The notes below the pieces were generated by a model, which was not told where the DNA came from, ran no database searches, and worked only from the letters and a program-made list of their open reading frames with translations. A stretch of DNA of 40,949 bases from Proteromonas lacertae (Eukaryota; Sar; Bigyra; Opalinata; Proteromonadidae). The DNA lies in contig NGBS01000626.1 in NCBI GenBank assembly GCA_002245135.1, forward strand, positions 1 to 40,949. The letters run 5' to 3'. Shown in pieces: positions 11,401 through 22,967 of this stretch (positions are counted from its first letter, which is position 1; each line of letters begins with the position of its first letter). A program made the position numbers and the translations under genes.

Positions 11401-12181
11401 ATGAAGAATTTGATGATTCGGTGATTTCATATCTTTCTATCTTCCCATTTACAGAATCTTCGCTATGAACAGAGTATTGGAATGATGAAAGGAAATCATT
11501 GGGTGATATTTGGGTTGAATTATTCACAAATATCTTTGGAATTGAATTATTTAATTTCATTCTACTCATCTTTGATATTCGGCTTGATTTGGGCTTGATT
11601 TTATTTTCTTCATTTTTTTCATTTTCTTTTTCTTTCAGTTTATTTTTCAATTCCATTACTTTAGACAATAACAGTCTGTTTTTATTTTTTACTTTATCTT
11701 CTTCCCCTTTTGAATCTACATTTTCTTTATTCTCATATTCTGGTAATAAGTTCTGTATTCCATATGAACTAGAAGGAGCATTATATCTACGACTATCATG
11801 AGCTTCCCATCCAACAAAATCACGATTTCGATGATTATTATTCAATAGTGACTTTAAATTAGTATTTGGTAGATAAGGTAAAGGATAAGTAGTTGAATGT
11901 TGTGAAGGTGGTGGTAATGGCGGTTTTAATGGTGGATATGATCTCAATTGATTATTCCATTTTTCATATAATTCTTTGAATGTATGATTTTGAGTGTCTT
12001 TTAAGTTTAATAATGGCTTTGAAGTAGTTGTATTATTATTGTCTGACAAAATAGATGGTGTTGAATATTGTGAATAGGGGACTGGAGGTGTTTGTAGTGA
12101 TGGGGTTAAATCTGTATACGATGATGAATATGATGATGTAAGTGAGTAAGATATCTTCGAGTCATTAAAATTTAATGACAT
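5478..12181 (-). CDS. Sfi1-type centrin-binding repeat protein with long Ser/Asn-rich insert
   Basis: Model: complement(5478..6375, 6416..6549, 6597..11091, 11124..11269, 11303..12181), 2183 aa; frame holds through introns of 40, 47, 32 and 33 nt. Residues about 1275-2183 are a long alpha-helical array with Trp-centred repeats about 25-40 residues apart (examples: IFRIWKKW, LLHKIIIEWNKN, LTNWKDY), typical of Sfi1-like proteins that carry rows of centrin at centrosomes, basal bodies or spindle pole bodies. A short helical repeat also occurs near residues 370-440. Residues about 440-1250 are low-complexity Ser, Asn, Thr and Gln, with a Gln run and many Ser runs. A Tyr-Pro motif recurs in this insert and once in exon 1, which supports exon 1 belonging to the same protein. 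The basic region and Trp repeats point to a cytoskeletal scaffold. The family call rests on repeat style, since Sfi1 sequences diverge fast. Confidence 0.82.
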
Positions 12182-12711
12182 ATATTCACTTTATTTGTTT
12201 ATTCAATAAATTCACAGTTAAAATAGTTGCACGTATTTCTTCTATTGTAATATTATCAAATACAGAAATTATATTGAGGATATAATTTTGGTTACAAAAA
12301 AAACTAAATATATAAGAAGATGAATTTTTAAATTCAAAAAATATCACAAATCAAAATTCGAGCCTAGATGAGAATAGAGATTGATGTTATTTAATTGATC
12401 TACTATTATTGTGTTATAATATGTTAAATATATATATGTATGTGTTTCATATTCTATGAGTGTAAATAAAAGTTCATTAATTCAACTATCTAGAAAGATC
12501 TTCATTAAAATCAACAGATTAAATATTGTTTGAATATTGAACTCTCTGACAATAAATTTGCCTTTGAGAGAAATTTGTTTGTTGATTTGGGTTTAAAATA
12601 AGGAAAAAAAAATTAAAGCTCAAACAAGAATCAAACATATTTAGTTTTTAAAACCATTAAAATCGCTTCCTATATTAGTTATTTAGTTATTATTTATTTG
12701 AGTATTTTATT
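12182..12711. promoter_or_regulatory. Divergent promoter region between the Sfi1-like and GT31 genes
   Basis: About 530 bp with no supportable coding region, lying between two genes that read away from each other, so it should hold both promoters. It is AT-rich with homopolymer runs of A and T. I see no motif that I can name with confidence. Confidence 0.5.
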
Positions 12712-13887
12712 TTGATGGATTTGTGGTTACTTATTGCTCCTATTTTGTTATTGGCTGTGTTGTTGTTTATAATGTCCTACATTATGATTCAGAATAAAAT
12801 AATACTATTTTTTGATCATTTAAAAGACAAACCAGTGATTCCTGAGAAATACTTTTATATAGACAGTAGATATAAATCCAATTCCAGTGTTATATCCAAA
12901 TCTGATATGGAATGTTTTAAATCAATATACAACATTACGCATGATATGTTGCGTTATGAATATAAAAGATGTGTTGATAAATTATCAACAAATAGAGAGT
13001 GTAATAGAGTCAAATGTTGTAATTGGGAAAGAAATGTGTTTGCATCATATTACACTAAGTTATATTGGTATAAAAATCGAAATAAGCCTTGGAATAAAAG
13101 TGTATATGAAAATTGGAGTTTAGATTATAAAGTATTAATATCAGAGAATAACAGTAATATTAATAATGAAAATAATGAAAATAATAATAATAAAATATAT
13201 TATGATTTATTATTTGGAACTCCAAATGCTCCTCATTTATTAAGTTCTCGAATAGCTATAAGAAATATGTGGGGAAATTATAAATCAATAGACAATTTAA
13301 CAATGAAACATTTATTCTTTATGGGAAAACCAGAAAATGAAATATCAAATGAAACAACTCCATTGAAACACTTAATGATTGAAAATTCGATATATAGAGA
13401 TATAGTAATGTTTGATATAATTAACAATTATAAATATCTAACTGTGAATGTAATTCTATTCTACAATTATATATTGAAATATTACAATTTTCAATATTTT
13501 ATAAGAGTTGATGATGATGTAAGTTTGAATATAAAATTGATACCTTATTTGATATTTAATAAATATAATAGTTGTGAGATAATAGGATATAGTAAAAATG
13601 AACCAAAAGGACCATTTAATATTCTTAAATATGAGATAGTTGAATTAATGAACTCTTCATCATCTTATGTTAGACCATTTTCTGATGCAGAAGATTTATA
13701 TCATGGAATAGTATATAGATTTCATAATAAATCTTTTTGTCATTTATCTGGTATGAGTGAATATACTCATGTGTATAGTAAAACTAATGTGAAAGATTTG
13801 AAATGTATAGCAATTCATAAAATTCCAAGTAGTTTAATGATTTATTATTGGAATAGAGATATGAATGAAAATGTTTTTAATGATTAA
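12712..13887 (+). CDS. GT31-like beta-1,3-glycosyltransferase, type II membrane protein
   Basis: 391 aa in one exon. A hydrophobic segment at residues about 5-27 serves as signal anchor, followed by a stem with clustered cysteines (CVDKL...CNRVKCCNW), as expected for a Golgi enzyme with a lumenal catalytic domain. The catalytic part begins near residue 160: RIAIRNMWG resembles the family's R...IR.TW motif, FFMGKP its FLLG motif, and YFIRVDDDV at about 262-270 is the DxD-type metal and nucleotide-sugar site. EDLYHGIVYR near 327 stands where the family has ED-V--G. These place it in the galactosyltransferase/GT31 family. An Asn-rich insert occurs near 145-160. The donor sugar and acceptor cannot be read from the sequence. 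Confidence 0.82.
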   Translation: MMDLWLLIAPILLLAVLLFIMSYIMIQNKIILFFDHLKDKPVIPEKYFYIDSRYKSNSSVISKSDMECFKSIYNITHDMLRYEYKRCVDKLSTNRECNRVKCCNWERNVFASYYTKLYWYKNRNKPWNKSVYENWSLDYKVLISENNSNINNENNENNNNKIYYDLLFGTPNAPHLLSSRIAIRNMWGNYKSIDNLTMKHLFFMGKPENEISNETTPLKHLMIENSIYRDIVMFDIINNYKYLTVNVILFYNYILKYYNFQYFIRVDDDVSLNIKLIPYLIFNKYNSCEIIGYSKNEPKGPFNILKYEIVELMNSSSSYVRPFSDAEDLYHGIVYRFHNKSFCHLSGMSEYTHVYSKTNVKDLKCIAIHKIPSSLMIYYWNRDMNENVFND

Positions 13888-13975
13888 GTTAAATTATTAT
13901 AAAATCATTTATATGAAAATGTTGTTGTTTTTGGTGATTATTATTTATATATATATATAAAGAATTAATAGAAAA

Positions 13976-16900
13976 TTATTCAATATTTAAAGTTTCTTCT
14001 GATAATTCTTTCATTTCTTCTTCTGAAATTCCATTTAATTTGATTGTTCCAATTGTTGAAAACTCTTTTAAAAATGATTTTAATAGAGATTTATCTATAT
14101 TCTTTTTTACTGTTATTGATAATTCATCTAAACAATCAAATACTTCTTTGTTTTCTATTATCAATCTTAATTCACTTTCATCTAATTCATTTCCTGATAG
14201 ATTCATTATTTTTAATGGATAATATTCTTTCAACCTTTCTATTAACATTTTTAATCCTTTTTCACTCATCCCAATATCTATTTAACAATACTATATTCAT
14301 AAAATACTTAAAAGATTTAATGAGTATGGATAACCAGTTATAAATTCATCTAAATATTTACATATTATCTTTATTCCTTCATCTCCAATTGGATTGTTGT
14401 GTATGAGGATATTACTTTCCAAAGAATCTGTTAATTCTCTTAGCCCTTTTGAACTGATTTTATTGTTGGATAAATCAGCTATTTCAAAAAAGATCTGTTT
14501 TATTAATGAAATATGAGAATCTCTGATATTCATATCTATTTCATTATAAACAAATTCTTTATACTAGAAAAATCATAGTATACTACTTGGTCATATGTTA
14601 TATATTTGATACAATAATTCAAATAGTATTCCAATTCTTCATTTGTCCAGGATAAACATTTCATTTTTAGAAATGGATATTCTTCTTTTTCTAATAACTT
14701 TTCACAAATTGATTTTAATCCACTCATTCTTATATTATTTCCGATTAGATTAATCTCACCATCACATTCTTCAATTATATTTGTTATTAACTCTATACTT
14801 TCATCATCAATTGAGATATTATTCAAATTATAATCTATATGAAACATTTTCAAATTCTCTATTAATATTCTTAACCCTTTATTACCTATTGGATTATCTA
14901 TTATACAAAATACTAGAAAATTCTCAATGATATATACCATTAATAACTAAATGACGAATATTTACAATTTCTTTCATATAATTCATCAAATATTCTATTC
15001 CAGACGAATCTATATTATTTTCACTTATATCAAGTAGAATTCCTTCATGAATATTCTTTAAACTATTTACTATATACTTTAATCCAACTGAAGATAAGCT
15101 CATTTCTATTACATATTGAAATACAGTAACAATACTATTACAATTAACTCTATTATAACTATCTTTTAGTAACTGCAAATGTGGAGATAATATTTGCATT
15201 CCTTCATCTCCTATTTCATTTCCATATAATTGAAGATATTGAAGCTTAGATAATGAAAATAAATTGTTAATCAGTATTTTTATACTTTTATAAGTTAGTT
15301 TATTATCTAAATAATAGAAAAGCAAGAATTTATACTACTCAAATCTAAACTTTTTATTTCTCTAAATTCATTTAATCTTAATGAAATGAATGATTTGAAA
15401 ATATCATCATCAATTTCTGAATTACTTAAACTTAGTTCATTATTATAGCTTTTGATGTATTTTATTATTTCTGGAATATTTTCATCAACCAGTAATTCTT
15501 TATTTCCATTAAAATCAAATGATATTTTTGAAATAGAAAATTTGGAGAATAAGGCTTTTAATCCAACATAATGAATATTTTTATTACATGTAATGTCTAT
15601 TTTCTTAAGGTTTGGATATTTATATAATTCTTCTGATAATAATATCATACATTCATCATTTAAATTCATATCATAAAGATTTAACTTGCCAACATTGCCG
15701 ATTAATAAATGCAAATAAAGAAGTAATAATTTGAATCCTTTTGGACCGATTCTTTGATCTATTTCAATAATAAAATAAAAACAGAATAATAAATACATTG
15801 AAGATTTACAAATTTCAAATTCATGAATGGAATTGATTTAACAAATGATTCAATGAAATGATGAGTAAGATTACATTCTAATTCTATCACTTCTAAATCT
15901 AATAACTGAGAAAATAGAGATCCAAATAGAGAATGACATTTGAGAGGAATGAAAAAAGAATCTAAATGAATAAAAGTGATAAAAAGAATACTAAATTTTA
16001 GTTTTGTTGGATTAATCAGTTTCAATATTTTGAAGAAATAATTCAATCCTTCTTCACAGAAACAAATACCATTACGACAAATTTCTATTGTTTCTGTGTT
16101 ATATTGATTATAATCATTATTGAACATCATTTCATCTAAATAAAACTTTTCATTTTCTTTACATTGGTGATGTATTTGATATTTCACTTTATTTTTTATT
16201 GACTTATCCTTTTTGTATAATTTCATCATCAACAGCATTGATAATATTTTTTCATTTGCTTTATTGTTATATGATTCTATCAAACAATCTCGAATATCTT
16301 CCCATCTATTATATTGAAGATAATAATCGAATTTAACTTTGATTGATGATATTTCCATTAGATAATGACTATTGAATAATGTTTCTTTTCTTTCTTCACA
16401 TATCATTAAATAATTATTTTGATCGCTTAATATTTCACTCATTTTCATCATTTCTTTCTTTAACTCTTTCAGACTAATTCTATCTACACTTCTCACTTTA
16501 AACATTCTTTCTGTCATTTCTTTCATCATTTCATCACATTCTACATCCAAACTGTATTTACATCTTAGAATGTTATTTATAGTTTTAATCATATTATCAT
16601 CTTCATTAAATGGTAATTTCTTTAAAATCAATTCATATAATATACAACCAATTGACCAAATTACACTTCTTTCATTACATTCTAATCCACTCAACTCTTC
16701 TGGGCTTTTGAAGCATATATCATACAATCTCATATCATCTTCTTTTCTCAACATATTCAAGTACAAATCACATAATTTTACTTCATCTTCTCTTTCATAT
16801 ATTATGTTACTACTCTTCAAATTACCAACAACTATATCATATCCACTTAAAATTACCAAAGTATTACATATTGAACATATCACATCACAAATATCACCTC

Positions 16901-17266
16901 TTGCGAAGGAATTATTCTTTATCATCTCTTCTAAATCAATTTTATAATATTCTCGAGATATCACCATATAACATCTATTTACATCCAACTGAAACACTTT
17001 TGAAGGATGAATAAACGATAAACAACAATCTAACAACAACAAGTTGTTCTCACAGAATTTTAATACCATTTTTTCTTTTATTCTACTAACATTTAGGATT
17101 TTCATTACATTAATATCGTTTTGATGTTGTAACACCAAATCTACTTCTTTAATACACTTTTTTGCTGTTTCTTTTATCTATAAAAATAAAACTACCACAA
17201 TACTTGAGTTTTTGATGGTAATATTGAAGATAATACATTATCTAGAAAAGATTTTAAGCAAAACAT
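13976..17266 (-). CDS. Pseudokinase with C-terminal RNI-type leucine-rich repeats
   Basis: Model: complement(13976..14277, 14308..14535, 14565..14897, 14938..15105, 15136..15306, 15336..15758, 15797..17177, 17204..17266), 1001 aa, in frame throughout. Residues about 50-270 have a protein-kinase fold: the end of the N-lobe, then IVVGNLKSSN where active kinases have HRDLKPEN (Asn in place of catalytic Asp, near 141), KLCDLY in place of DFG, SPEEL for APE, and WSIGCILYEL intact. It should lack normal phosphotransfer. Residues about 390-1001 carry repeats such as NEIGDEGMQIL, NPIGNKGLRIL and NKISSKGLREL, i.e. ribonuclease-inhibitor-like LRRs of about 28 residues. All introns within the LRR part are phase 1 and cut the same Asn codon of the repeat. 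A paralogous arrangement lies at 25753-27704. A signalling scaffold or ligand-sensing role is inference. Confidence 0.85.
15106..15135 (-). other. Stopless 30-nt intron in the LRR-pseudokinase gene
   Basis: Coding strand GTATTGTTAC...TATGTAATAG. Removing it joins A to AA, giving VNCNKMSLSSVGLKYI, a regular repeat. Retained, ten extra residues break the repeat. The cut falls at the same Asn/Lys codon position as the other LRR introns. Confidence 0.75.
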
Positions 17267-17380
17267 TTTTCAAACTTGTTTGATGTTTCAAAATATATAG
17301 TCGTTTTTCATTTTTATTTATTTACATAGAATATGAAATACATATATATTTTTTAATCAATTACATTTTATAAACTATGC

Positions 17381-19463
17381 TTACATATTCGGATCAAAAG
17401 AAAAACCACGAAAAGGATCTTCTCCATATTCATCTTCAATTGACACATCAAATGCAGTAGAAAACTCACTAGTAACAGCCATATCCGTAAATTCACTAGA
17501 AAAATTCTGAGTATCCAACAAACTACGCAAATCTGGCACAAATGGTGGACTAATTTTCTTATTATACACATCATCCCATTTCACATTAAATTTTTGAAAG
17601 AACACATGGTTCATTATATCGCTTTCACCATTAACACCACTTCCCAATCTACTCTCTTTATCAATACATAATAATCCTCTTAATAACATCAATGCTTCTC
17701 GTGATAAATCATTGGGAATAACATAATCACATTCTTGTATCTTTGTAAATAATCTAGTCCTATTTCTACCAGAAAAGAATGGTGGTAAACCTGTTAATAA
17801 TTCATAGAATAAACATCCTAAGGCCCACCAATCTACTTCTATTCCATAGTTTTCATGCTTAATTATCTCTGGAGCGAGATAGTCTGCACTACCACAGAAT
17901 GTAGTTCCTTCTACAACTCCTTCTTCATTATCACCGATTTTGGCTAATCCAAAATCAGCTAATCGGATGTGACCTTTTTCATCTAGTAATATATTTTCAG
18001 GTTTTAAATCTCTATATAAAATATTAGCTTTATGAAGTGAAATAACTGCTAGAATTACTTCACTTAAATAAAAAACTACTTCATTTTCAGTAAATTTGCC
18101 ATATTTTCTTAAATGAAAATATAATTCACCTCCTGCACAGTAATCTAAGATAAAAAACAATTTATTTTTAGTTTGAAAAGCATAATGTAGTTTTAATATA
18201 AAAGGATGGTTAATCCCTTCCAATATTTTTCTTTCATTTAAAGTATGATCTACTTGTTTTCTTGCTACAACTAATCTTTTAGATATTATTTTCATAGCAA
18301 ATATTCGTTTATCATCATTCTTATTAACTAATAAAACTTTAGCAAAACCACCTTGACCTATAACTTTAATTAAACTAAAATCATTTAAACTTAATTTATT
18401 ATAATTATTTTCATCAAATAACTTTATTGAATTATCATTATTATTATGATATGTATTGAATTTATTAATTTGATTTTGAATTCTATTTTCTATATAGTTT
18501 TTATCATAATTTGAATCTTCATAATTTATATTATGACAATGAATTACTAAGGATCCCCATTCACGATTAGGAGTATGAATCTCAAAACAACATTTGAAAC
18601 GATTGAAATATCGATTATTTGAATTATTTGGACTATTTGAATTTGAATTGATATTTCTTCTGTTTCTACAACAACTAAAACGAAAACTATTTAATATTAC
18701 ATTCATATTTATATTATAATAATAATCAATATTATAATGACATAGTATATAGCTACGATAATAATCTTTAATTATTGCACCTCTCAACGGAACTAATCCT
18801 TTAGGTGTTCTATCTGATTTTTTAGTGTAATATATAAGTGTTCCTTTTTCTGTTATTCTACACCATCTTTTGATTAGCAAATGAGTGATTTTACCACGCT
18901 TAGTTAGAAGATATCGATCATCATCAGGGGATTCACCTTTTTCTAGTAGTGGAGAATGTTCGATCATTTCCATATCATCTTCACTATGTCTTTCTAAATC
19001 AGTTATATTGGAATTATAGGTTGGAATTTGCTCATATTGTGAATGATGACGAAAACGGTGAGGGGCGATTGATTTGAAAAAACGAAAACTGTTAGCTGCA
19101 TAGTCTGGTGCACATTGCTTGGCTGCAGCTTCTATTAAATTGATTAAATTAGATATTTGCTCTTCTGTTGCATCATGAACATGTATGATTATGTTATCAT
19201 GATTTTTTGGAACGAATGATAGTACTAAGCATGGTGAACAAAATTTTGGTTGTTCTACTGTTACATTTCTCATAGATATATGACCAAGTGGTGTTCTATC
19301 ATATTCGCCTTTATAATATATCATATAACCTAAATATAAATATTATAATTACGGGAATACCATCTCTAGATATAGAAAACCATCTAACTACAGCATTTCT
19401 GAAATGCTTCTGCCGTTTTGTTAATGGCCATCGTCTTTCATTATCATCCAAATTATCTAACAT
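17381..19463 (-). CDS. Akt/S6K-like AGC kinase with two PH domains
   Basis: Model: complement(17381..19329, 19361..19463), 683 aa, with one 31-nt intron that splits the first PH domain; exon 1 supplies its first strands (RWFSISRDG). PH1 spans about 10-110 and PH2 about 172-300, the latter with an Asn/Arg-rich insert. The kinase domain spans about 352-611: GQGGFAKV, FAMKII with Lys near 381, YRDLKPEN with Asp near 475, DFGLAK near 493, activation loop TTFCGSADYLAPE with the PDK1-type Thr near 511. The AGC tail ends in FRGFSF with the hydrophobic-motif Ser near 678, only a few residues from the C-terminus. All active-site residues are present. It should act at membranes in growth or stress signalling through phosphoinositide binding and PDK1/TORC2-type phosphorylation. 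Two PH domains in tandem are unusual for Akt. An additional intron in the Tyr/Asn-rich part near 18680-18770 cannot be excluded. Confidence 0.9.
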
Positions 19464-19574
19464 GAGTTAAAATGGATGTATGATATAAAATTTTAAAAAA
19501 TAAGAATGAAACTGGTTCAGAAACTTTTCATAAACCCATTTTCAAACTCTTTCGTTTTTCTCAATATCGTGAAA

Positions 19575-22500
19575 ATGACTTTATTAATATTATATATGTT
19601 AGTGAGTATGGGATATGGATATGTATATATATGTAAATATCACTTACATAGAGTTATTATAACGTTTATAATGATTTTATTCCTACAGAACATTCTGACC
19701 AATTTCCATATGCTGAAAATACAATCCGTATCGAAGGCATTTATGATGCATGTGGAACTATGAAGATGCAGTGTATAACAAAATATCAATAATTATAAAA
19801 ATATAGCTGCTGAATTATCTGCTGGATTATTTCTATGGAGAGATAAAGTAAATAAATATGGAGGTATATGTCTGGAAGGTGATAATCCAGAAACTTGTAC
19901 TTCAAGAGTTCCTGTAAGTGTAGTAATGTGGAGTCAGCCTAATATATGTAGTTATGATAGACAGGTTGATCAATTGCATAACTATTTTCAATCAATCAAT
20001 AAAAGAGATAATACTCAAAAACCACACTTTTTGATTGGAGCTCCAGATTTAATGTATCAAAATTATTCAATTAATGAAATGTCGTTTTTTGGTGGTGCTT
20101 ATAGATCATCAGGAATTAATATTCCCTATTTCATCTATTCTGAGTTTTTATCATTAGATTCAACCATTCACTACGCTTGGTCATTGGTTGGATCATCAAA
20201 GAATAGTTTGTCAAACGTTTTGAAGAAATTCAAAGATATGAGTATAATTATTCATATTATTTATTAAATATATAGATGGTGGGTCTATTCATTATGTTTT
20301 ACTATCAGATAATGAGAATGTCGCTTCTAACTTACAGATGACTATACTATTTAGTGAAATTACAAAAACTTCAGGAGAATATGTATCAATGAAAAGATGT
20401 CAAGATAGAGTATATAGAAATATAATATTTTTATATAGTTATTTGATCCAAATGGTATAAATTGCAATACTTCATCAGACTGTCCATTTCAAAAAATGTG
20501 TGAATTTCCAGTCTTAACCAATCAATTTACCACATCATTTCAAAGAATTTCCTATCTCAGATCATGGGTTAAGAAATTACAAACAATTGTAGCAGATGTT
20601 TTGATTGTTAATTTACATTATCCGTTATTTAGGGAATTTTTGAATTTAATGAGAAATGAGCACTTGTATTATAAAGCAGTTGTTCATTTAGAAAGTTATC
20701 AAGTAACCAGTATTATATTTATATTATTATCTTTATTTTCTTTTAATAGCCATGTCATCCTTTTCTAATGATTTAATTTACATTTTATTACCATTCAATC
20801 CATCAAAATACAACATAGAAGAGCCAAATTATAGAAATATAGGATATTATTACAACAATAGAACTGAAATCATCAAATATTTTAAAGATACTAATAGAAT
20901 ATTCCATTCGTATATTCCTGATTATTTCATTTTTGGTATTTTAACAGGAATTATAATCAATGAAGTTATTAGAGATATATCATTCAATATATTCGATTAT
21001 AATTATACTTATAAAGAATTCAGTGAAATCCATGATGTTATTAATGATATATCATTTACAAATGATTTTGGTAGAATTCAATTTAATAGAGAATCCCATG
21101 AATTGAATGATGTTCCATTATCATTATTTCAAATTATAAATGGATCTTTGATTAATGATTCATATCAATATCCTGCAGTTTATGATTGGATACCTCCAGT
21201 ATATATATATATATATATTTCTTGTTTTTTTTTGAATTTAATCATTTTATTTATTTTATATATTGTATATATTATAGAAAGTTTTATTACAACCGCATGG
21301 ATCAACTTATCAAATATTATTACTAATAATCATTACAATCAATTCGTTAATATTTCTCTATTCATTCTTTTACCCAAAATATTCCCCATTTTGTTTCGGT
21401 CATAACCTATTTTTATTCAGTTTGATTTCTAATATTTGCTTTTATGTTGGTTATTATATCTATATAACTGATCATTCTGAATTTGGATGTAAATTTTTTT
21501 ATTTGATGACTCCAGTATCAATATTTGTTGAATATATGTATATTTTTTATTTTTATTATATATATATTTATATTAAAATAGAACTGTTTGCTGTGGTATC
21601 TATATGGAAATATATCATCACATTTATTCACCAGCAATCATACGATATTCCTGGACTTGTATATTTCTATTCATCTTATACTTCGTCATTTTAATGACAT
21701 TTACAATCTTTAAAGATGATAATATTACATTCATTGAGAAAGGAATTACATATGATAGTAGTGGTAATATGGAGATGTATATGATCTGCAGACCTCCATC
21801 TGTGTATACTTCAATTATAATTGGATGTGTATATTGATGATTATAATATATATTTATATATAGGTTGTTTCTGCATTTATTATATCTTATCCAACTTATA
21901 TGGCCTATAAAGGAAAGTTGTACTTTACTCTATATTCAAAACACTTAATATCATTATTGTATATATTATTATTATTATATTATATGTAGTATAATAATGA
22001 ATATTGTTTCTATTATATATTTAATTGGTATTTTAATACAAGATGTAAATAGTCCTTCTATTTATAAAGTTACATTCTTTCTCAATTATTTTGGTAATAT
22101 TATATTGTTTATACCATTTTATTATATTCTAATTGTATATATATAATTATTATTTTTTGTTTATATATATATAGACAAGGTATAAAATATCAGAACAGAT
22201 ATCAGAAGATAGACAATCCATTTTGAGTAAAATGAGATCTGTTAAAACGACTATATTATTGAAACTCTTTTTTATTGATACACCATTACAGAATATTATT
22301 AATTTCTATATTGAAGTTGAACAATATAAGATAGTCAGTGATTGTGAAATAGAGAAAGTTGGTAGAAATTTATATAATAAATATTTAAACTCTGAAAGTC
22401 CTCAGTTTCTGTCATTTATCCCAACAGATAGATTGAATCAAATAACTGAACAGTTGGAAAGTAGTGGTTATGTATAATAAAATAATATATATATTTATAT

Positions 22501-22893
22501 ATATAGAATCCATTAATATTCCATCAAATTCAATCAGATATATCAATTGAATTAGAAAAAGTTAACTTTTGGGAACAATTCTTACTTAGTAAATTTGGAG
22601 AGATTTATTACGATTCTCATTTCTATATTTCCTATTTCTCTGAGTTAGAACAACCATTTATACAAGCTATTGTGAATATATTGAGCCAAGAGAGTAATTA
22701 CAAAGAACATAGGTATTTGGTTGAAGATATTTCAATGACTCCTCAACCAAGCCAAACTTTATTCCAAAGAATGCCTAGTCATACAAGTAAAAGTATTTAT
22801 AGTCGTAATAAGAAGAAAGCAAGTGTTTTTGGCAAAGGATCATCGTATTATCATTCCAATATGTCTTTTCAATCTGAAAATAACTTTGTATGA
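19575..22893 (+). CDS. Class C-like 7TM receptor with extracellular binding domain and C-terminal RGS domain
   Basis: Model of 12 exons: 19575..19622, 19652..19772, 19807..20241, 20276..20409, 20439..20709, 20750..21198, 21278..21537, 21582..21828, 21864..21958, 21990..22134, 22175..22471, 22507..22893; 962 aa, all GTAT/GTGT-type donors and AG acceptors in frame. Residues 1-16 are a signal peptide. About 17-485 resembles an ANF-receptor/periplasmic-binding-type domain (SAGLFLWRDKVNKYGGI, then VVMWSQPN, FLIGAPD). Seven hydrophobic segments follow between about 490 and 735, with a Cys before TM3 and another before TM5 (MICRPPS), as in class C receptors. Residues about 740-870 match an RGS domain: FFIDTPLQNIINFYIEVEQY, then NPLIFHQIQ and FWEQFLLSKFGE. 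The tail is basic and Ser-rich. It likely senses a small extracellular ligand and speeds GTP hydrolysis on a G-alpha. The ligand is unknown. Confidence 0.82.
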
Positions 22894-22967
22894 TTATGTA
22901 TATGAATATTTTTGTATAATTTATTTATTATTATACATTTGTTTGTTGAAAAATGACAATTACATAA

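Noticed and set aside
19575-22893. Ciliate origin, suggested by very short introns
   Set aside because: All three standard stops end genes or frames without reassignment being needed, and a complete purF gene argues against ciliates, which are purine auxotrophs.
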